NCBI GenBank assembly: GCA_021399435.1
Contig: JAJTUP010000145.1
Span: 27,927-91,926, forward strand
Length of the DNA: 64,000 nucleotides
Direction of reading: 5' to 3'
DNA from: Diaporthe sp. PMI_573
Lineage: Eukaryota > Ascomycota > Sordariomycetes > Diaporthales > Diaporthaceae
Numbering within the stretch: position 1 is the first letter of the stretch; every line of letters begins with the position of its first letter. Positions 41,864 to 53,663 of this stretch are shown piece by piece. The position numbers and the translations under genes were made by a program. The notes under the pieces are model-generated. The model saw only the letters and a list, made by a program, of their open reading frames with translations. It did no database searches and was not told the origin of the DNA.

Positions 41864-43700
41864 CTAAGCCTCATCCTCCATTTCAGTTTCGTCAATTTTA
41901 AACCCCATTGCAACATCCCCAAAGCCCCCTGTAGTAAACTCCTCGGCCTCTTCGTCGCTCTCCACCACTGTATGGCCATTTAACCATGCTGTGGCCTTCA
42001 TCTTCATGGTTTCGTCGTCATCACAACTCTGCAGATTCACCAGTTCCTCCTCCTCCTGAATCGACAGCAGCAAGGGGTCAATCTGTTTAGATCAGGCCTG
42101 CGCGATACCAAAACCGAAGTACCTGACACATGCTCACAATTTCTGCATCAAGAACTATCCTATATGGCAAGACCATTCTGCCAGATACTGAGAATAGCCT
42201 CTCACACTCTGCAGACATGGCCTAGACCGTGAGAAAATCAAGAGCCATCCGAGACAGACGGGGATATCTATATCGCCTCTCATGCCAGTATGCAACGGGA
42301 TCTCGGGTCTCGACATACTCGCCGTCATTAGCACACCAAGGCTCGTACTCGTCGCCAGAAATTCGCCGATTCTGCTGCTGGGGCTGCTTTCGACTGTCGT
42401 TATGGTCAAACGGGTCGAAAACTTGCGCCTTTTTGGAGGCGGCGCTTCCTCGCCGTCATAATCATCAGCCACAACGAGATCTGAATAGTTTTGCTGCCAA
42501 ACTGCCTTCACCATGGTCTTCGCCGTCGAAATCCAAGTCGGACTCTGCTCCCATTGCTGCTCAAACCATGCCCAGCCATAAGAGGGATGGAGCGCCAAGG
42601 CCGTGTAATAGACAGGTGTTTCATCGAGTTCTTAGATGGTCAGCTTTGGCCATATAGCCACCAAGATAACTTACTATGGTAGTACTCGTCCATCTTCTGC
42701 CATGCTAAGTTGATACCAATCCTGAATTGGTCAGGATCGGGAAAGTCCTCGGCCTCGGCCTTGAACTTTTCAAGCTTGGCCATAAGCCTCTCAAACCCTA
42801 AGATGACATCCCATATGTTGCCGTAAGAGCCGACAAATCCATGCTTGCGTTTTCGAACTTGGCCATCACCCTCCAGAGTTTTCACCACTGTTTCAAACTC
42901 TGTTAGGATCTCCTCGAGCCGCTGGAGCACATCCCAGTCATTTTGAGACAGCTGTGATTCATCTCTGATGATATGAGGTACCTTAGCACCCTTCCTGACT
43001 TGCTTGGTGCGTTTGGTCCTGTTCTCATTCTCCCACTCCTGCTTGAATTTGAGGATGGTGAGCTCGAGGTGTCTTCGAAGTTTGAGCGCTCGACGGATCA
43101 TGTAGAGCTGCGAGAGCCAGCGCGTGTCGCTGTCTCGAATGACTTGGAGTGGTTTTCTAGCTCGTAACTTGGCCCTTGATGCCTTTTTAATATCATCGGC
43201 TTGGATGTCTCGGAGTAGATAGGATAAGCGTTGCGCACGATAAATGTGATGCACAATATTATGCAGCTTGCCCAAAACATCTTAGCGAAGGAACCCAAGA
43301 TTCAGGGTAGTTGACACACCAACAGGCCCTTTCTTCAACCACCTTTCCCATTCGACATCAGATACGACACTGGCACCACTGAATGGGTCGTCCAGCTCGA
43401 GAGCATCCGCACACTTGCCGAAAAGAAGGGCTTTCGCTGCAAGATTGAGGGTATGGCCAAAGCAGCGCACGCGTCGGCGCTTACCCTCAAACCCAATGAG
43501 TTCACCAAGTGAGTCCATTGTTGTATCGTTATTGGGAGCATTGTCGAGGGTTGCGTACCCTACTTTGTCTCCAATGCCAAATATATCGATGATTGTGAAT
43601 ACCTCGGCCGCAATGTTCTCGCCGGTATGCCGTTTCGATATCTCGGGTAGACCGAGGACAATTTTCAAGGGACGATTCTGCTCGTCTCTGAAGAAGCATG
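41864..43700 (-). mobile_element. third relative of the same hAT family, 5'-truncated
   Basis: Minus-strand pieces align with the element at 37574-40846: SSCFFRDEQNRPLKIVLGLP, KVGYATLDNAPNNDTTMDSL, RRRVRCFGHTLNLAAKALLF (43282-43700), RARKPLQVIRDSDTRWLSQL and FVGSYGNIWDVILGFERLMA (42640-43275), and MALHPSYGWAWFEQQWEQSP (42155-42598). An acidic C-terminus ends at 41864. Several frameshifts separate them, and the dimerisation block near 42200 is degraded. The BED finger half is absent beyond about 43700. No TIRs were recognised. Confidence 0.75.
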
Positions 43701-44020
43701 AGCTTTCAGTTCTATATCAGACGGAATCCTTCCAGGCCAAAATTAATCAATACCTTTCACCACTTCGCAGGGGCTGGGTTTAATAACACCTCAGCTAACC
43801 CCGCATTGCTGGGGTATCTATAGCATCGGCAGTGTAAGTTGTGATTAGTTCCTTCCGAGGATGTTACTAAGCAATTCCTACTTTTCCCATATCTAGTCAT
43901 ACTTTGCGCTGTTTTCTTTCTTTTCTCTCTCAGTCTCATTCTCTGACCATTCGGCTTGTAGTTGCCCCAACGACATCCTCAGTCCTCACACAAAGCTGCA
44001 GCCCGCATTTCCTATCCTAG
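43701..44020. other. promoter region of the oxygenase-like gene
   Basis: It contains a CT-rich tract (about 43885-43945: cctacttttcccatatctag, tttctttcttttctctctca), typical of fungal 5' regions, about 100 bp before the ATG at 44021. Confidence 0.45.
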
Positions 44021-45961
44021 ATGAGCGATCCGGGAGATAGATCGAGCGAGGCCGGAGTCGGCAACTTGGAGCCTCTTCGAACGGGGCTGCTTGACAGCAT
44101 CGACCAAGTTGAGGGGGCCGGCAATTTTGCGACTGGCGGGGTCATTGAAGAATGCCCAAACCCCTGCATCTCGGTGCGCGGGCACGGAACCATTTCCCTA
44201 CCACTCAGGGCAGAAGACGCGCGAGCCCTTGAGGCACTCTTTGGCGTGAGCGGAGAGGCGGCGATCAATAATGCGATTTCGGTCATTGAGGCCGAGAATA
44301 TCACGATCCAGAACCCAAACTGGTCTTGCTTTGTCGACCGACTTTCGAAGCATGCTTCTTGGGAGATGGGGGTGCCGGCCGGTGGCGACGGAAAGCCCGA
44401 TATTAGAGCCGAGCTCTCCAGGAGCCTTTTGTACAGGCGCGGAGCCATAGTCAAGGCTCAAGCAGGGTCAGTCAGGATCTAGCACGTGGCACGATTTCGT
44501 ACGTCTAACGGTCCCAAAAAGCACCGCAGAGATCGAGGGCATGTTTGGCACGCTTGTCATCTGCCTCCCTTCGCCACATAAAGGCGGCACCGCGCACTTT
44601 CGGTACGGGAAAACGACTATTAGTCTGTCCTCGGCGGATATTTCAACATTCTCCTGCTTTTACATCGCTTGGCTCCAAGACGTTCTTTACGGGGTGAGTT
44701 ACACTCTCTGATCAGGACTTGATGTTGTTAAACCCAGCGGCTCACAGACACAAAGACGGATGAAATCCAAACAGGCTACCAGTGGGTTCTCGAGTACAAC
44801 CTCATCAACAACGCCGAAGCCTCCTACGAGCCATCGGCCTCGGCGATGGATACTCAGACAGCACGTGTTGCGCACGCCCTGTCAGTATGGCATGAGCTGC
44901 CGGATGGGCCCAAATTTCTCATCTATCCTCTCCAGCATCGGTATACTCCGGAATCAGTGGATTTGGCCGACTTGCGAGGACGCGACTACCAGCGCGCTCT
45001 TTGCGTCCATAAAGGGTGTGCGAAGGACGGTAAAGTTTCTCTCTTGCTTGCCCAAGTGCAAATGAGTCGTGAAGTCGGAGATTGTGGTGCCAGTGAATCC
45101 CGGGCTCTGGTTGACATACGCAACCTCGACGGCATTCCGCTATGCCAGCCCGAACAAACTGCTGGACTGCTCTCTCACATGAATCTGCTGCGCGAAATAA
45201 GCTACGCAGAAGATCGAAGTCGGCACTCTTTCTCATGTACGCATGAATGGGAGTTGGCCGAAAATGTACAATATGAAGAGACCTTTCTGGATACGGCAAG
45301 TACCGAGAAAACCTTCCGGCACTAAGTGTTTTAACACTAACAATATTTCTTTTGCAGGTGCTGTTGATTGTTCCAAACAAGCATCTCGCCCACGCACTAA
45401 CCAGGGAATCACATTCGTCGGAGCATTTCAGCGGACTGACAGCCCATTTGCTGGACACGCTAGGCAAGAGGGTCGGAAAAGAGAGCCAAGACACCCCTAC
45501 GTCGTTAAAAGGGGCCCTTCTTCAGCTCTGCTACAACGTGCTGGGATACGAGCTCGCAGCAGACCAGAAAGATCCTCTTCTGGGACACGTCGCAGTCGTT
45601 GCTGCATCCTTCGCCAACCATTCTCTTTTTCGCAAAGCCGTAGGGCTAACTTTGGCGGCCTGGAACGACGAGTCCTGGTTTGCGCTCGGCAGACTTGCCA
45701 ACCTGCAAGGTTCTTGGGTAAACACAGACGAGTAAGGCTTGTGCGATCTCAGTGGAGCTTCCGAATCACGTCGCTAATGTGCTTGTTCCTTCTTGCAGCG
45801 TCGCCACGGCCGTCACAAAAGGAGACAGTCTCGCACGCTGTTACCGTGGCCTTACCCAACTTTACGACGGGTTTTGCGCGGGAAACCCTGGCCGCAAGGA
45901 TCCGGCCAAGATGAAGCACATAAAGCAATGGTATGGCCGCCGGCTGCTTGACGTGCCGTAA
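44021..45961 (+). CDS. 2OG-Fe(II) oxygenase-like protein with substituted active site
   Basis: The model is join(44021..44466, 44522..44693, 44738..45295, 45358..45731, 45799..45961), 570 residues. Every junction preserves frame. Intron 3 is a GC-AG intron (GCAAGT..TTGCAG); the others are GT-AG. The protein follows a large fungal family of prolyl-4-hydroxylase-like proteins: MFGTLVICLPSPHKGG, IAWLQDVLYG, TGYQWVLEYNLIN. In active members the HxD iron ligands precede this block ('KxHxDTEK'); here the sequence is VKAQAGTAE. The distal His ('SDVxHEV') is Tyr in QDVLYG, and the 2OG-binding Arg ('GYRxVLTYN') is Gln. A fold without iron binding is therefore likely. The C-terminal half is helical and unassigned. 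No stops are present. Confidence 0.7.
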
Positions 45962-47917
45962 CGCGTCTTGCACGTCCGGCCACCTCTGCCAGAAGCATGA
46001 CTGCAAGCACCGCGGCGGAAAGGGCTTCTGCAGATTCCCCTCGAGCCTGCACTACGATGACCTTGGTGTTGATCGTTATGTATACGCTATATCGAACAGA
46101 CAGTCCAACTCACAGCACGAGCGGTCTACCACGCCTTCACCGTCTGACCACGCGAACGAAAACGGAAATAGATATGATGACGCTGAACAAGAGGAGGAGG
46201 AGGACATTCCCAACCCTAACGGCGGAATTGCAGTAGGCGCGTTGTGAGACCCTCGCATCAAACGCGCGCGGCAAGAACACAGTGGAATATATGTCCAAAC
46301 AAGTCAGGCTCAGCCTGCATGTCGGATAATCTTTTTATTGGTTATCGCTTGATCAAGATTCGACCATCTGAACCGACAAACATCCTGAAGAACTCTGTAT
46401 GAAAATCAAGGTATCCTGAAAGGATATCTAAGTGCTTGTAATCTTAAAACGGGTGCTAGTTTAGCAGTTTACAGAAAGGAAAACAACGGTGGGATATTGT
46501 ACAATGGGAGAAGCATGGACCAGTCTCTTGCAATGGTGCAAATTGCTCAATGATGAGAAGAGATGACATATTGGAGGTATAATGGCTGGTTATGGTTTTG
46601 AATCAGCCTCTGCATGAAAAAGTCTAGGGTTCGACACAACAAACGTGTCGAAATACTCAAACCAGATGGCAGGAAACTGTCCATCATCACATTAAAAGGA
46701 AAAGAAAGAGGCACGTGTTGTGGGATTTCCTTGGGGGGTTTCGTTTTCGTTTAAAAAGCTTAGTGTGTATCCAGTGATACTCTTCGCCAGATGGTTTGAG
46801 GTTGTTGGTCTATAACACTTGGGCTGGATGATGAGGCAGCACAAGAGGCCTTGATTGTGGTCGAAGTTGAAAGCAGTTCTAAGACTGAATCATAACTGCT
46901 ATCAACTCATGATAATGCATAAAAGCACCGATCATCGATATCTCCTCGAGATTCACCCAGGGAAGCTTTGCAAGTAGCAGAATTGATTTTCCATCATTAA
47001 ATAATTGAACCAGGTATAACCCCAATCCTTTAATCTAATTTAAAAAAACAGATCGTGTTTTAGGTCTTAAGGATAACTTTCCTTACACCAAAGCCATTTT
47101 TAAAGAACGTTATAATCAGAGAATGCTTATAGTGTAATTTTGACGCAAACTGAGGCGACTTAGGAATTAAAAACTTTTTTTTTAAGCATTCTTCGTATAT
47201 TACTTTTCTAATCGTTACAGGGCTAAATGTACAGTACCTCATTCCTTACATATATATAGAAGTTCCGCAGTGTATACTCCTTTATTCTCTTTATGCATCT
47301 CCAGTTAGGTCAGCCAGGAAAAGCTCCAGTCGGTTTGTCAGCCGCCTTTCCATTTCTCCCAACTGGTATTACGCTTCCCCTGCGACGATCAAAGAATAGG
47401 AAACCTGATCATGCACTAATGGATGTCCAACCACGTAAACTATGTCTGTAAAATCCAAAAGCTGCCACTTAATGAGGGCCATGACATAGTCGCTTCTCAA
47501 TTCCTCCCCCTGGGCTAGCATTCCCTCAGCATCATAGAGGTCCATCATGAGAAAACCCTGTGATTATGATCAAGGTTATTTGAACCCGAGGGTGACCGGA
47601 GCTGTGGGTATGGGTTGATGCCTGGAAAGTACTTTCCCATCATGGCTGCGGCATGGGCAGGAAGGGAGCACAATCCACATGCTGTCGGAGGCCGCCTGCT
47701 CTTCTCTTCCCTGCAAGTCCTCATCGATACGTCCCTGTTTGAGCAGGACTATTTATCCTTCTGAATACTTAAGCCCCGCGCCCTCCTGGCGCACCACCTT
47801 TTTTTGCTCGTGCCCGGGTTCCTTTTCAACAAACAGCAAAGATACAGTACATAGCACACATCGCGCCGGACCCATCTTTCACACACCTTTCAACGGATCG
47901 TGTCAACACAAGACAGA
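45962..47917. other. long AT-rich region without genes
   Basis: A Glu-rich frame to about 46247 follows the oxygenase-like gene and may be 3' UTR. From about 46260 to 47600 the DNA is AT-rich, with only short frames and no recognised repeat. A CT-rich segment and the start context of the next gene occupy the last 150 bp. Confidence 0.5.
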
Positions 47918-48613
47918 ATGGCCTTGGCGAAGAATACCGGACTCCAGAGAGATGAGGAAAGCCGGAACAACGCTGAAATATTGCGCCAAAACTTCTACAA
48001 ACTCAAGCAGACAACGAGAAATCATATCGAAATGGCATACATGATAACCATGGGCCAACGGACTCTACCCAAACTGGATCCATACTGTGGTATTCTAGTG
48101 GCGCTATGGCTCCTGGGTGCCGGCATTAGCAGACAAACAGACCCCGTTGATCTGCTTATAGCATTTGTTCATGAGAAAAAGAAGTCGATCCTTGATCTCA
48201 CTCATGAATTCGACCGCAGTGAACTGAGACGCCAGGCAGCTGAATACCGCTGGACGCTGGACGATCTCAAACTCATCGCGGCGAAGTGGTTCCAAGGGAA
48301 GGATGAGGACAAACTATTACGCTTGGAGAAGGCCGCAATGCAGCAGCACGCTAGATACGCTGTCAACACGCCTCCTCACGTCTCGATTAATGGCGAACCT
48401 CACGACACTATCTCGTGGGAAATCCGGGGCTTTATCCGCCACGCGTGGGAGGAAAGCTCGGCACAAGGAAGCCCATATATGCGGCTAAAGCAATCGCTAC
48501 GCCTGCTCGGGGTGCCCGAAAAGGAAGAGTGCAGGGTGCTGAACTGGTTGTGGGCGAAGATTGGGCTTGGATGGTCTCAGATACGGCGGTATCCATGGGC
48601 GCTGGCGCACTAG
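47918..48613 (+). CDS. hypothetical protein (231 residues)
   Basis: The frame starts at ATG 47918 (gacagaATGgcc), about 100 bp after a CT-rich leader. It contains one hydrophobic stretch (YCGILVALWLLGAGI) near residues 56-70 and charged helices (HEFDRSELRRQAAEYRWTLD). It ends WSQIRRYPWALAH. The gene converges with the P450, whose stop lies 8 bp beyond its own. No family is recognised; intact frame, start context and length support a real gene. Confidence 0.5.
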   Translation: MALAKNTGLQRDEESRNNAEILRQNFYKLKQTTRNHIEMAYMITMGQRTLPKLDPYCGILVALWLLGAGISRQTDPVDLLIAFVHEKKKSILDLTHEFDRSELRRQAAEYRWTLDDLKLIAAKWFQGKDEDKLLRLEKAAMQQHARYAVNTPPHVSINGEPHDTISWEIRGFIRHAWEESSAQGSPYMRLKQSLRLLGVPEKEECRVLNWLWAKIGLGWSQIRRYPWALAH

Positions 48614-48620
48614 CCTGCTC

Positions 48621-50223
48621 TTACACCTCTTGTTGTCTTCTCCTAATTCTCATCTTTGCGTCCATCGGCGGAATGTGGTTGGTTCCAAACCACACATTGT
48701 CAGGTCTTTTCTCTTGAAACTCCAAGTCATACCTCAACAGGATATTCGCCATCAATACCTTCAACATCCCAGAAGCAAAGAAGCGCCCAGGACAGCTATT
48801 CAAGCCAGCCCCAAATGACAAGTAGTCGGCGGACGTGGTCGCCCATGCCTGCCTCGCCCCCTTCAAGGCATCACCAGTAATCTGTGCGTCCTTCCTTCTG
48901 TTGTAGAAACGAAACGGCTTGAAATCCGCTGCGTCCGATCCGTAGAGTTCCTCATCATAGTGGATCGAGTACGCAGGAATCCCAACTTGATAGCCCCGTG
49001 GCACGTGGACGCCGGAAGGCGTCGTGACGCCGTTCTTTCCCACGATGCGCAAGGGACCCAAGCTCAGGATCGTGTTCATGCGCTGGCTTTCCCGGAAGCA
49101 ACTATCCAGCTTCTCGAGTTGGGCCAGCGATCGCTTGTTCCATCCTTCTTCGTCGCTGTGGGCAGCGCGAACCTCGCTGATTTCTTGACGGAGTTCGGCA
49201 ACGTTTTTTGAACCTTGCTCGACACCGGAACCGACAATGTCGAGGACCAAGTGCACGATGGCGAAGACATTGGTGTGCAGTGCGAAGGCGTTGAGGAGCA
49301 AGATCCGCGCTGAAAGAACTTCTGGGTCCAAGAGGTACGGGTCGCCCTGGGACTCTCCGTAGGCAATGAGCCAATTCGAAAAGTCATTTTTGTCTGCTAC
49401 CTCCTTGTGTTCCCCAGTATGACGTCTGGCGTCTAATCTTTTATGAACCTCGCCGAGGGTAAGCTTGAACCACTTTCTCTCATACCAGCGGCATGGAAGG
49501 GTCACCAAAGGTGCGAGAAGACGCCGCAGCGGGTCCGGAATAAGCCAGAGCATATTCGCCGCCAAGGGTATGGCTTGTGCATACCCAAAGCCGGTGTCAA
49601 GTATCGCTTCGTTCCGGCAGTGTGATTCTCCGATGAAGATGCGATTGATTGCCTGACCAATGATGGGCCTCAGCGTGTCGTAAACGCCCACCTCCTTCCA
49701 CTCGTTGCTGCTGGAGTCGGCCTCGTCGCCGTCCCAGTGTTTCGCCAGTGCAAGGTCCAGCTCCTCCGAGAGGGCTGGAATCAGGTTGCCGATCTCCCGC
49801 GTGAGCTTGGTAGAATATGATGTGGATGGGCACTTTGTTGTGATCTCGCGTGGGATAGACAGTGCCGTAATTGCACTGGAAATGGTTGGTGGTCTGCTCG
49901 TGCATGCTCACGGCAGACAGCCATTTTCTCTGGGAGGCGGGCAGCAGGATCAACTTGTCTTGGCCTGGACCTAGGATGGGGACGCGAACGGTCTCATCTT
50001 TGTGCTGTGTGTGGTGCGGGTGAAGCGTCTTCTTCAGATCCAATGTGTTCCGGTAGAGTGCCCGAAGATAAGGAAGCCATTCGCCGGGCGAGCCATTGAG
50101 GAAACGTAATTTAGCAATCGAACGAGGAGTTGGAAAGATCACATAATTGTAGACTAGGTACATAATCAAGACGGCCGTCAGCATGAGTACCTGCGGCGGT
50201 ACTAGCCATTCTGCGCTTTGCAT
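48621..50223 (-). pseudogene. cytochrome P450, one frameshift
   Basis: The N-terminal part from ATG 50223 has a membrane anchor (VLMLTAVLIMYLVYNYVIF). It continues to QCNYGTVYPTRDHNKVPIHI, where a one-base shift near 49817 is needed to reach TKLTREIGNLIPALSEELDL. The rest is continuous to 48621: I-helix region FALHTNVFAIVHLVLD, ExxR helix CFRESQRMN, and heme loop FGAGLNSCPGRFFA. In the heme loop the usual His or Arg two positions before the cysteine is Asn. The layout is that of a microsomal fungal P450 of the type that oxidises terpenoid or other secondary metabolites. No intron consensus spans the shift, so I treat it as a lesion; a sequencing error would restore a normal gene of about 534 residues. 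Confidence 0.75.
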
Positions 50224-50265
50224 TGTGGCGTGAATTCGACTTGATTCGTTGATATCTGGCGGGAA

Positions 50266-50808
50266 ATGCAGATAGCCGACAGGCGTGAGAACAGAACTTT
50301 GGAAGTCAGGGGTAAGCGATTCGAGGACGGAGCCTCACGAGCTCAGGCTGGCATTCACAAATTCAGGCGCTCGATATCAACCAGTCATACCAAGCTAAAA
50401 TTCAGAAGCCACCTAGAAATGCTCGAGCGGCCGATTTATGTGGAAGATGTTCAAAGTAACATCGACACCCCCCTGAAGATACCAAGCCATCGCAACGTCT
50501 GGTTCGAAACATGGAACATCACCGAAAGGGTATCGTGGTCGAGTTCATGGCCCGGGCCCAGGTTCTGCTACTGGATCAGGTCCTCTACGAACCAGCCTTC
50601 GACCAGCTTCGGACCAAGGAGCGGCTGGCTTCATTATGGGAGGAATAGACCGACATTGTTCGAACGGAAAAGCGCTTTGAGTTTGATGGCATTTGTGCAT
50701 GATATGTGCCTGGCGATGTTCGAGGAGAGACTCAGTCAGATCAAAGGTCCCAATCTACCAGATAGCGAGCCATTCAGAGATTTGGGTATAAAATCTTGGA
50801 ATTCATGA
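50266..50808 (+). other. unassigned open frame, divergent from the P450
   Basis: This is a 180-codon frame starting 43 bp from the P450 start on the opposite strand. Composition is mixed and there is no domain. The end (LMAFVHDMCLAMFEERLSQI) is protein-like, so a last exon is possible. It is weakly supported. Confidence 0.2.
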
Positions 50809-51738
50809 CGCCAGGAGGCAGAGCCAGCGGAAAGACCAGATAATTCGGGTCTGGGCGCGAAATATCACTTCAATCCATTATGAACAGCCTGCATTGATAC
50901 TGTGCTATACTGTACACCCTACCTAGTGTTGAATGCAGTCCAAGACGTCGCACGAAAGCCAAGAAATATTGCTGTGATCTCCTTCCGTCCCACTCTCACA
51001 ACTTCTGGTTCAAAGGCCGATACTTCCGGCTCTACCGTGAGCAACAGAAGTTCCTAGAGGAGAACTGTACCGGCTCCCAGAGTTTCAGGGACAAAGAAAA
51101 CCTCGTCATCTCCGGCTTCGGCCGCTCCCTTGAACCGATCAAAAAGCTCCTCCGCCATGCCAAGAGAGGATATTATGAAAGTATCAGTGCGAAGACTATC
51201 ATAAACGGCCCTCTCCACCAGCCAGCCGGCGGCTTGGAGGGGCGCAGGCCTGGTCGCTTGTGGCAAGCAACCCTATCCGCCCAATGCATATAATGCGTAC
51301 TTCTGTTGATGATTCGATTTTGTAAAGTACTTTAAACTATGCGGTCAGGCTGTTGGAAGTAGGTACATGTACTGTATTTAGATGTTATTGTATAGGCCTT
51401 GCAGCCAAACAGGTAAAGATAAGTTCAATTTAGTCTTAAATCTGGTTGTAGAATATCTAAGCGTTTGGCAATCGCTGAGTAAAATTGGTAGTAGGGTGCC
51501 TTTTAGTCTAGTCTGTAATTTGGTGTTTGGTTGTTAAGATAGATAGGTGTTTGTCTAATTTCGGGCCAAAGAGAGTGTGGGAGTTTTGAGCTTATTTATA
51601 TTACACGCATTTTCTCCTTAATTATACTTCCTAAGCGCTCGGCTTCTCTGTTTTATGCTTGTGTGTTGGGTGTTGAGGGCTTAATCTTGATATGTTTTGA
51701 TTCGAGAAATTTTCTGACGGCTTGTTTGTGGCTAAATA
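50809..51738. other. AT-rich region left of the pogo element
   Basis: No gene is seen. A short minus-strand frame (51054-51266, containing TFIISSLGMAEELFDRFKG) could be a protein scrap. The last 400 bp are T-rich, up to the TA insertion site. Confidence 0.4.
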
Positions 51739-53589
51739 ACGTCCCCGGCCCGGCTTCCGCCCCCCCTCTGATTCCGCCCCCCCCCACATCCGCGTTCACG
51801 CGTGTACGCGTCTGCCCCCACCCTATATAAACTCAACCATATCTTTCCGAGAGAATTTTTTCTGGTCACCAAACTTCTTCCAAGCATCAACCTAGTCATC
51901 ATGAAGCCCTATGGGGAAGCCGAGATCCATGACGCCCTTGTTGCGTGCAGGGATGGAATGCCCGTCAAGCAGGCTTGCAGGACCTGGCATATCCCCCGTT
52001 CCACACTTCGCGATCGCCTCGCCGGCGCACAAAGTCAGCGCGTTTCTCACGAACCTTAGAGGCCTCTTTCTGATGATCAGGAGGATCGATTGGCCCTATT
52101 CCTTATCAACCAAAGCAGCTTGGGCCATGTGTTAACTTGCTGGGAAACGAGGGCTCTGGCAGCCCGAATGGCCTCGTCGGGGAAGGAGGTCGCTCCTCTC
52201 GGAAGGAAGTGGCTGAGGGCCTTCCTCCTTCGTCACCCTATCCTCCAAAGCCGTAAGTACCAGCGCGTTGAGGCTAAACGGCTAAGGGCAGCTACCAAAA
52301 AGAACGTTGGGTCGTGGTTTGACTTCATACAGTTACCTATCGTGAAGGCAATTAAGCCGGCCAACCGATGGAATGCCGACAAGGGCGGGCTGATGGAGGG
52401 CAAGTCCGAGAAGGCGCTTACAATTGGCTATTCGGAAGGAAGCCAGCTTCTTCAGAAGGACTTTAATTCAAGAGCGTGGACCTCCTTCCTTGAGTGTATC
52501 TCCGCCACGGGCAAGTTCCTCGTCCCACTCGTTATTTTTAAGGGACTCAGCATTTAGCAGCAGTGGTTTCCTATCGCCCTTGAAGATCACGAGGGCTGGC
52601 AGTTTACGGCGACGAAGAAGGGGTGGATGGAGGAACCTATCGCTATCCACTGGCTTCGGAAGGTCTTCCTTCCTCAAACAGTACCAGAGGACCCATTAGA
52701 ATGGCGCCTTCTCGTGATCGATGGGCACCATACACATACAACAGTCAAGTTTATGTGGGAATGCTTCTCGAATAAGGTGTATATTGTTTTTTTGCCCGCC
52801 CATACTTTGCATATGCTGTAACCGCTCGATGTGGCGATCTTCGGCCCTCTAAAGCTCGCATTTAAGAAGCATCTCGATCACCAGGGAGGGCACGATTCGT
52901 CAACAGTCGTGGCAAAGAAACGGTTTCTTTATTGCTATCACAAGGCTCGAATTGACACTTTAACGGAAGCAAATATACATTCTAGCTGGCAGGCGACTGG
53001 TCTCTGGCCAGTGTCTAAGCATAGGGCACTCGGAAGCCACTTTATCGCCGATAATCGCGAGAAGGAAGCAAGATTGTTGGAATCTGGCGGTACCAATAGC
53101 TCCAGCAGCCATTTCTGCACTGATAAGTGTTTTTGTCGGCCTCGAGGGACCATTTTTGCGACCCCTAAGCGATCTCAAGACCTAAGGGGTATGGTGGCTC
53201 GGTATGCCCGTCAGAAGAATTTCAGCCCCACATTACGACTCCTCTTTAGGAAAATCCTCAAAAGTTGGGACCAGATAGACGTCGATTTGACGATGTCTTC
53301 ACAAAAAGCCCGAGAGTTGGAAGCCTAGATTGAAGCCAGTAGGGTAGTCCGAAGGAAGAAGGTTCAACTTGACCCGAATGAACTTTTCGCCGATATCGAG
53401 GCCATTCGGAGGACTCAGATTGAAGCGGGGGTGGTATCAGAAGAAAGCGACGCTTCAGAAGAGTCGGAAACACCATCGGAAGCGAGGTCAACTATCGTGG
53501 TGGCGGCGTCGTCGGCGACGAGGCGAAGGGGGCGGTCGTGAGGGAAGGGGGCGGAATCAGGGGGGGGGCGGAAGCCGGGCCGGGGACGT
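51739..53589 (+). mobile_element. pogo/Fot1-like element, complete ends
   Basis: The element is flanked by TA on both sides (51737-51738, 53590-53591), as expected for Tc1/mariner-type insertion. The TIRs begin acgtccccggcccggcttcc and continue for about 41 bp with one mismatch, including a run of C and ctgattccgcccc. Length is 1851 bp. It carries one plus-strand transposase gene, now interrupted. Confidence 0.9.
51901..53541 (+). pseudogene. pogo-type transposase with four stop codons
   Basis: The frame opens at ATG 51901 and stays in one phase to TGA 53539-53541 (546 codons). It has a psq-type HTH (DALVACRDGMPVKQACRTWH, then IPRSTLRDRL), a CENP-B-like second HTH and a DDE_1 core (NADKGGLMEGKSEKALTIG, RLLVIDGHHTHTT, YIVFLPAHTLHML then PLDVAIFGPLK). 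It is interrupted only by TAG 52057, TAG 52555, TAA 52819 and TAG 53326. Each falls where glutamine would fit, so each can be explained by CAR to TAR. No frameshift occurs, which points to point mutation rather than slow decay. Confidence 0.9.
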
Positions 53590-53663
53590 TAGTTCTCCGT
53601 TACATTTAATGATCTTGACCTTGGTGTTGTACCTCGAACGCACTCTCCAGATCCTGCGCAGCC

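Noticed and set aside
35347..50223. Secondary-metabolite cluster (MATE exporter, oxygenase-like gene, P450)
   Set aside because: No synthase or other core enzyme is present, the P450 is frameshifted and the oxygenase-like protein lacks its ligands.
51054..51266. Minus-strand scrap containing TFIISSLGMAEELFDRFKG, dehydrogenase-like at first sight
   Set aside because: Too short and without a nucleotide-binding or catalytic motif to name a family.
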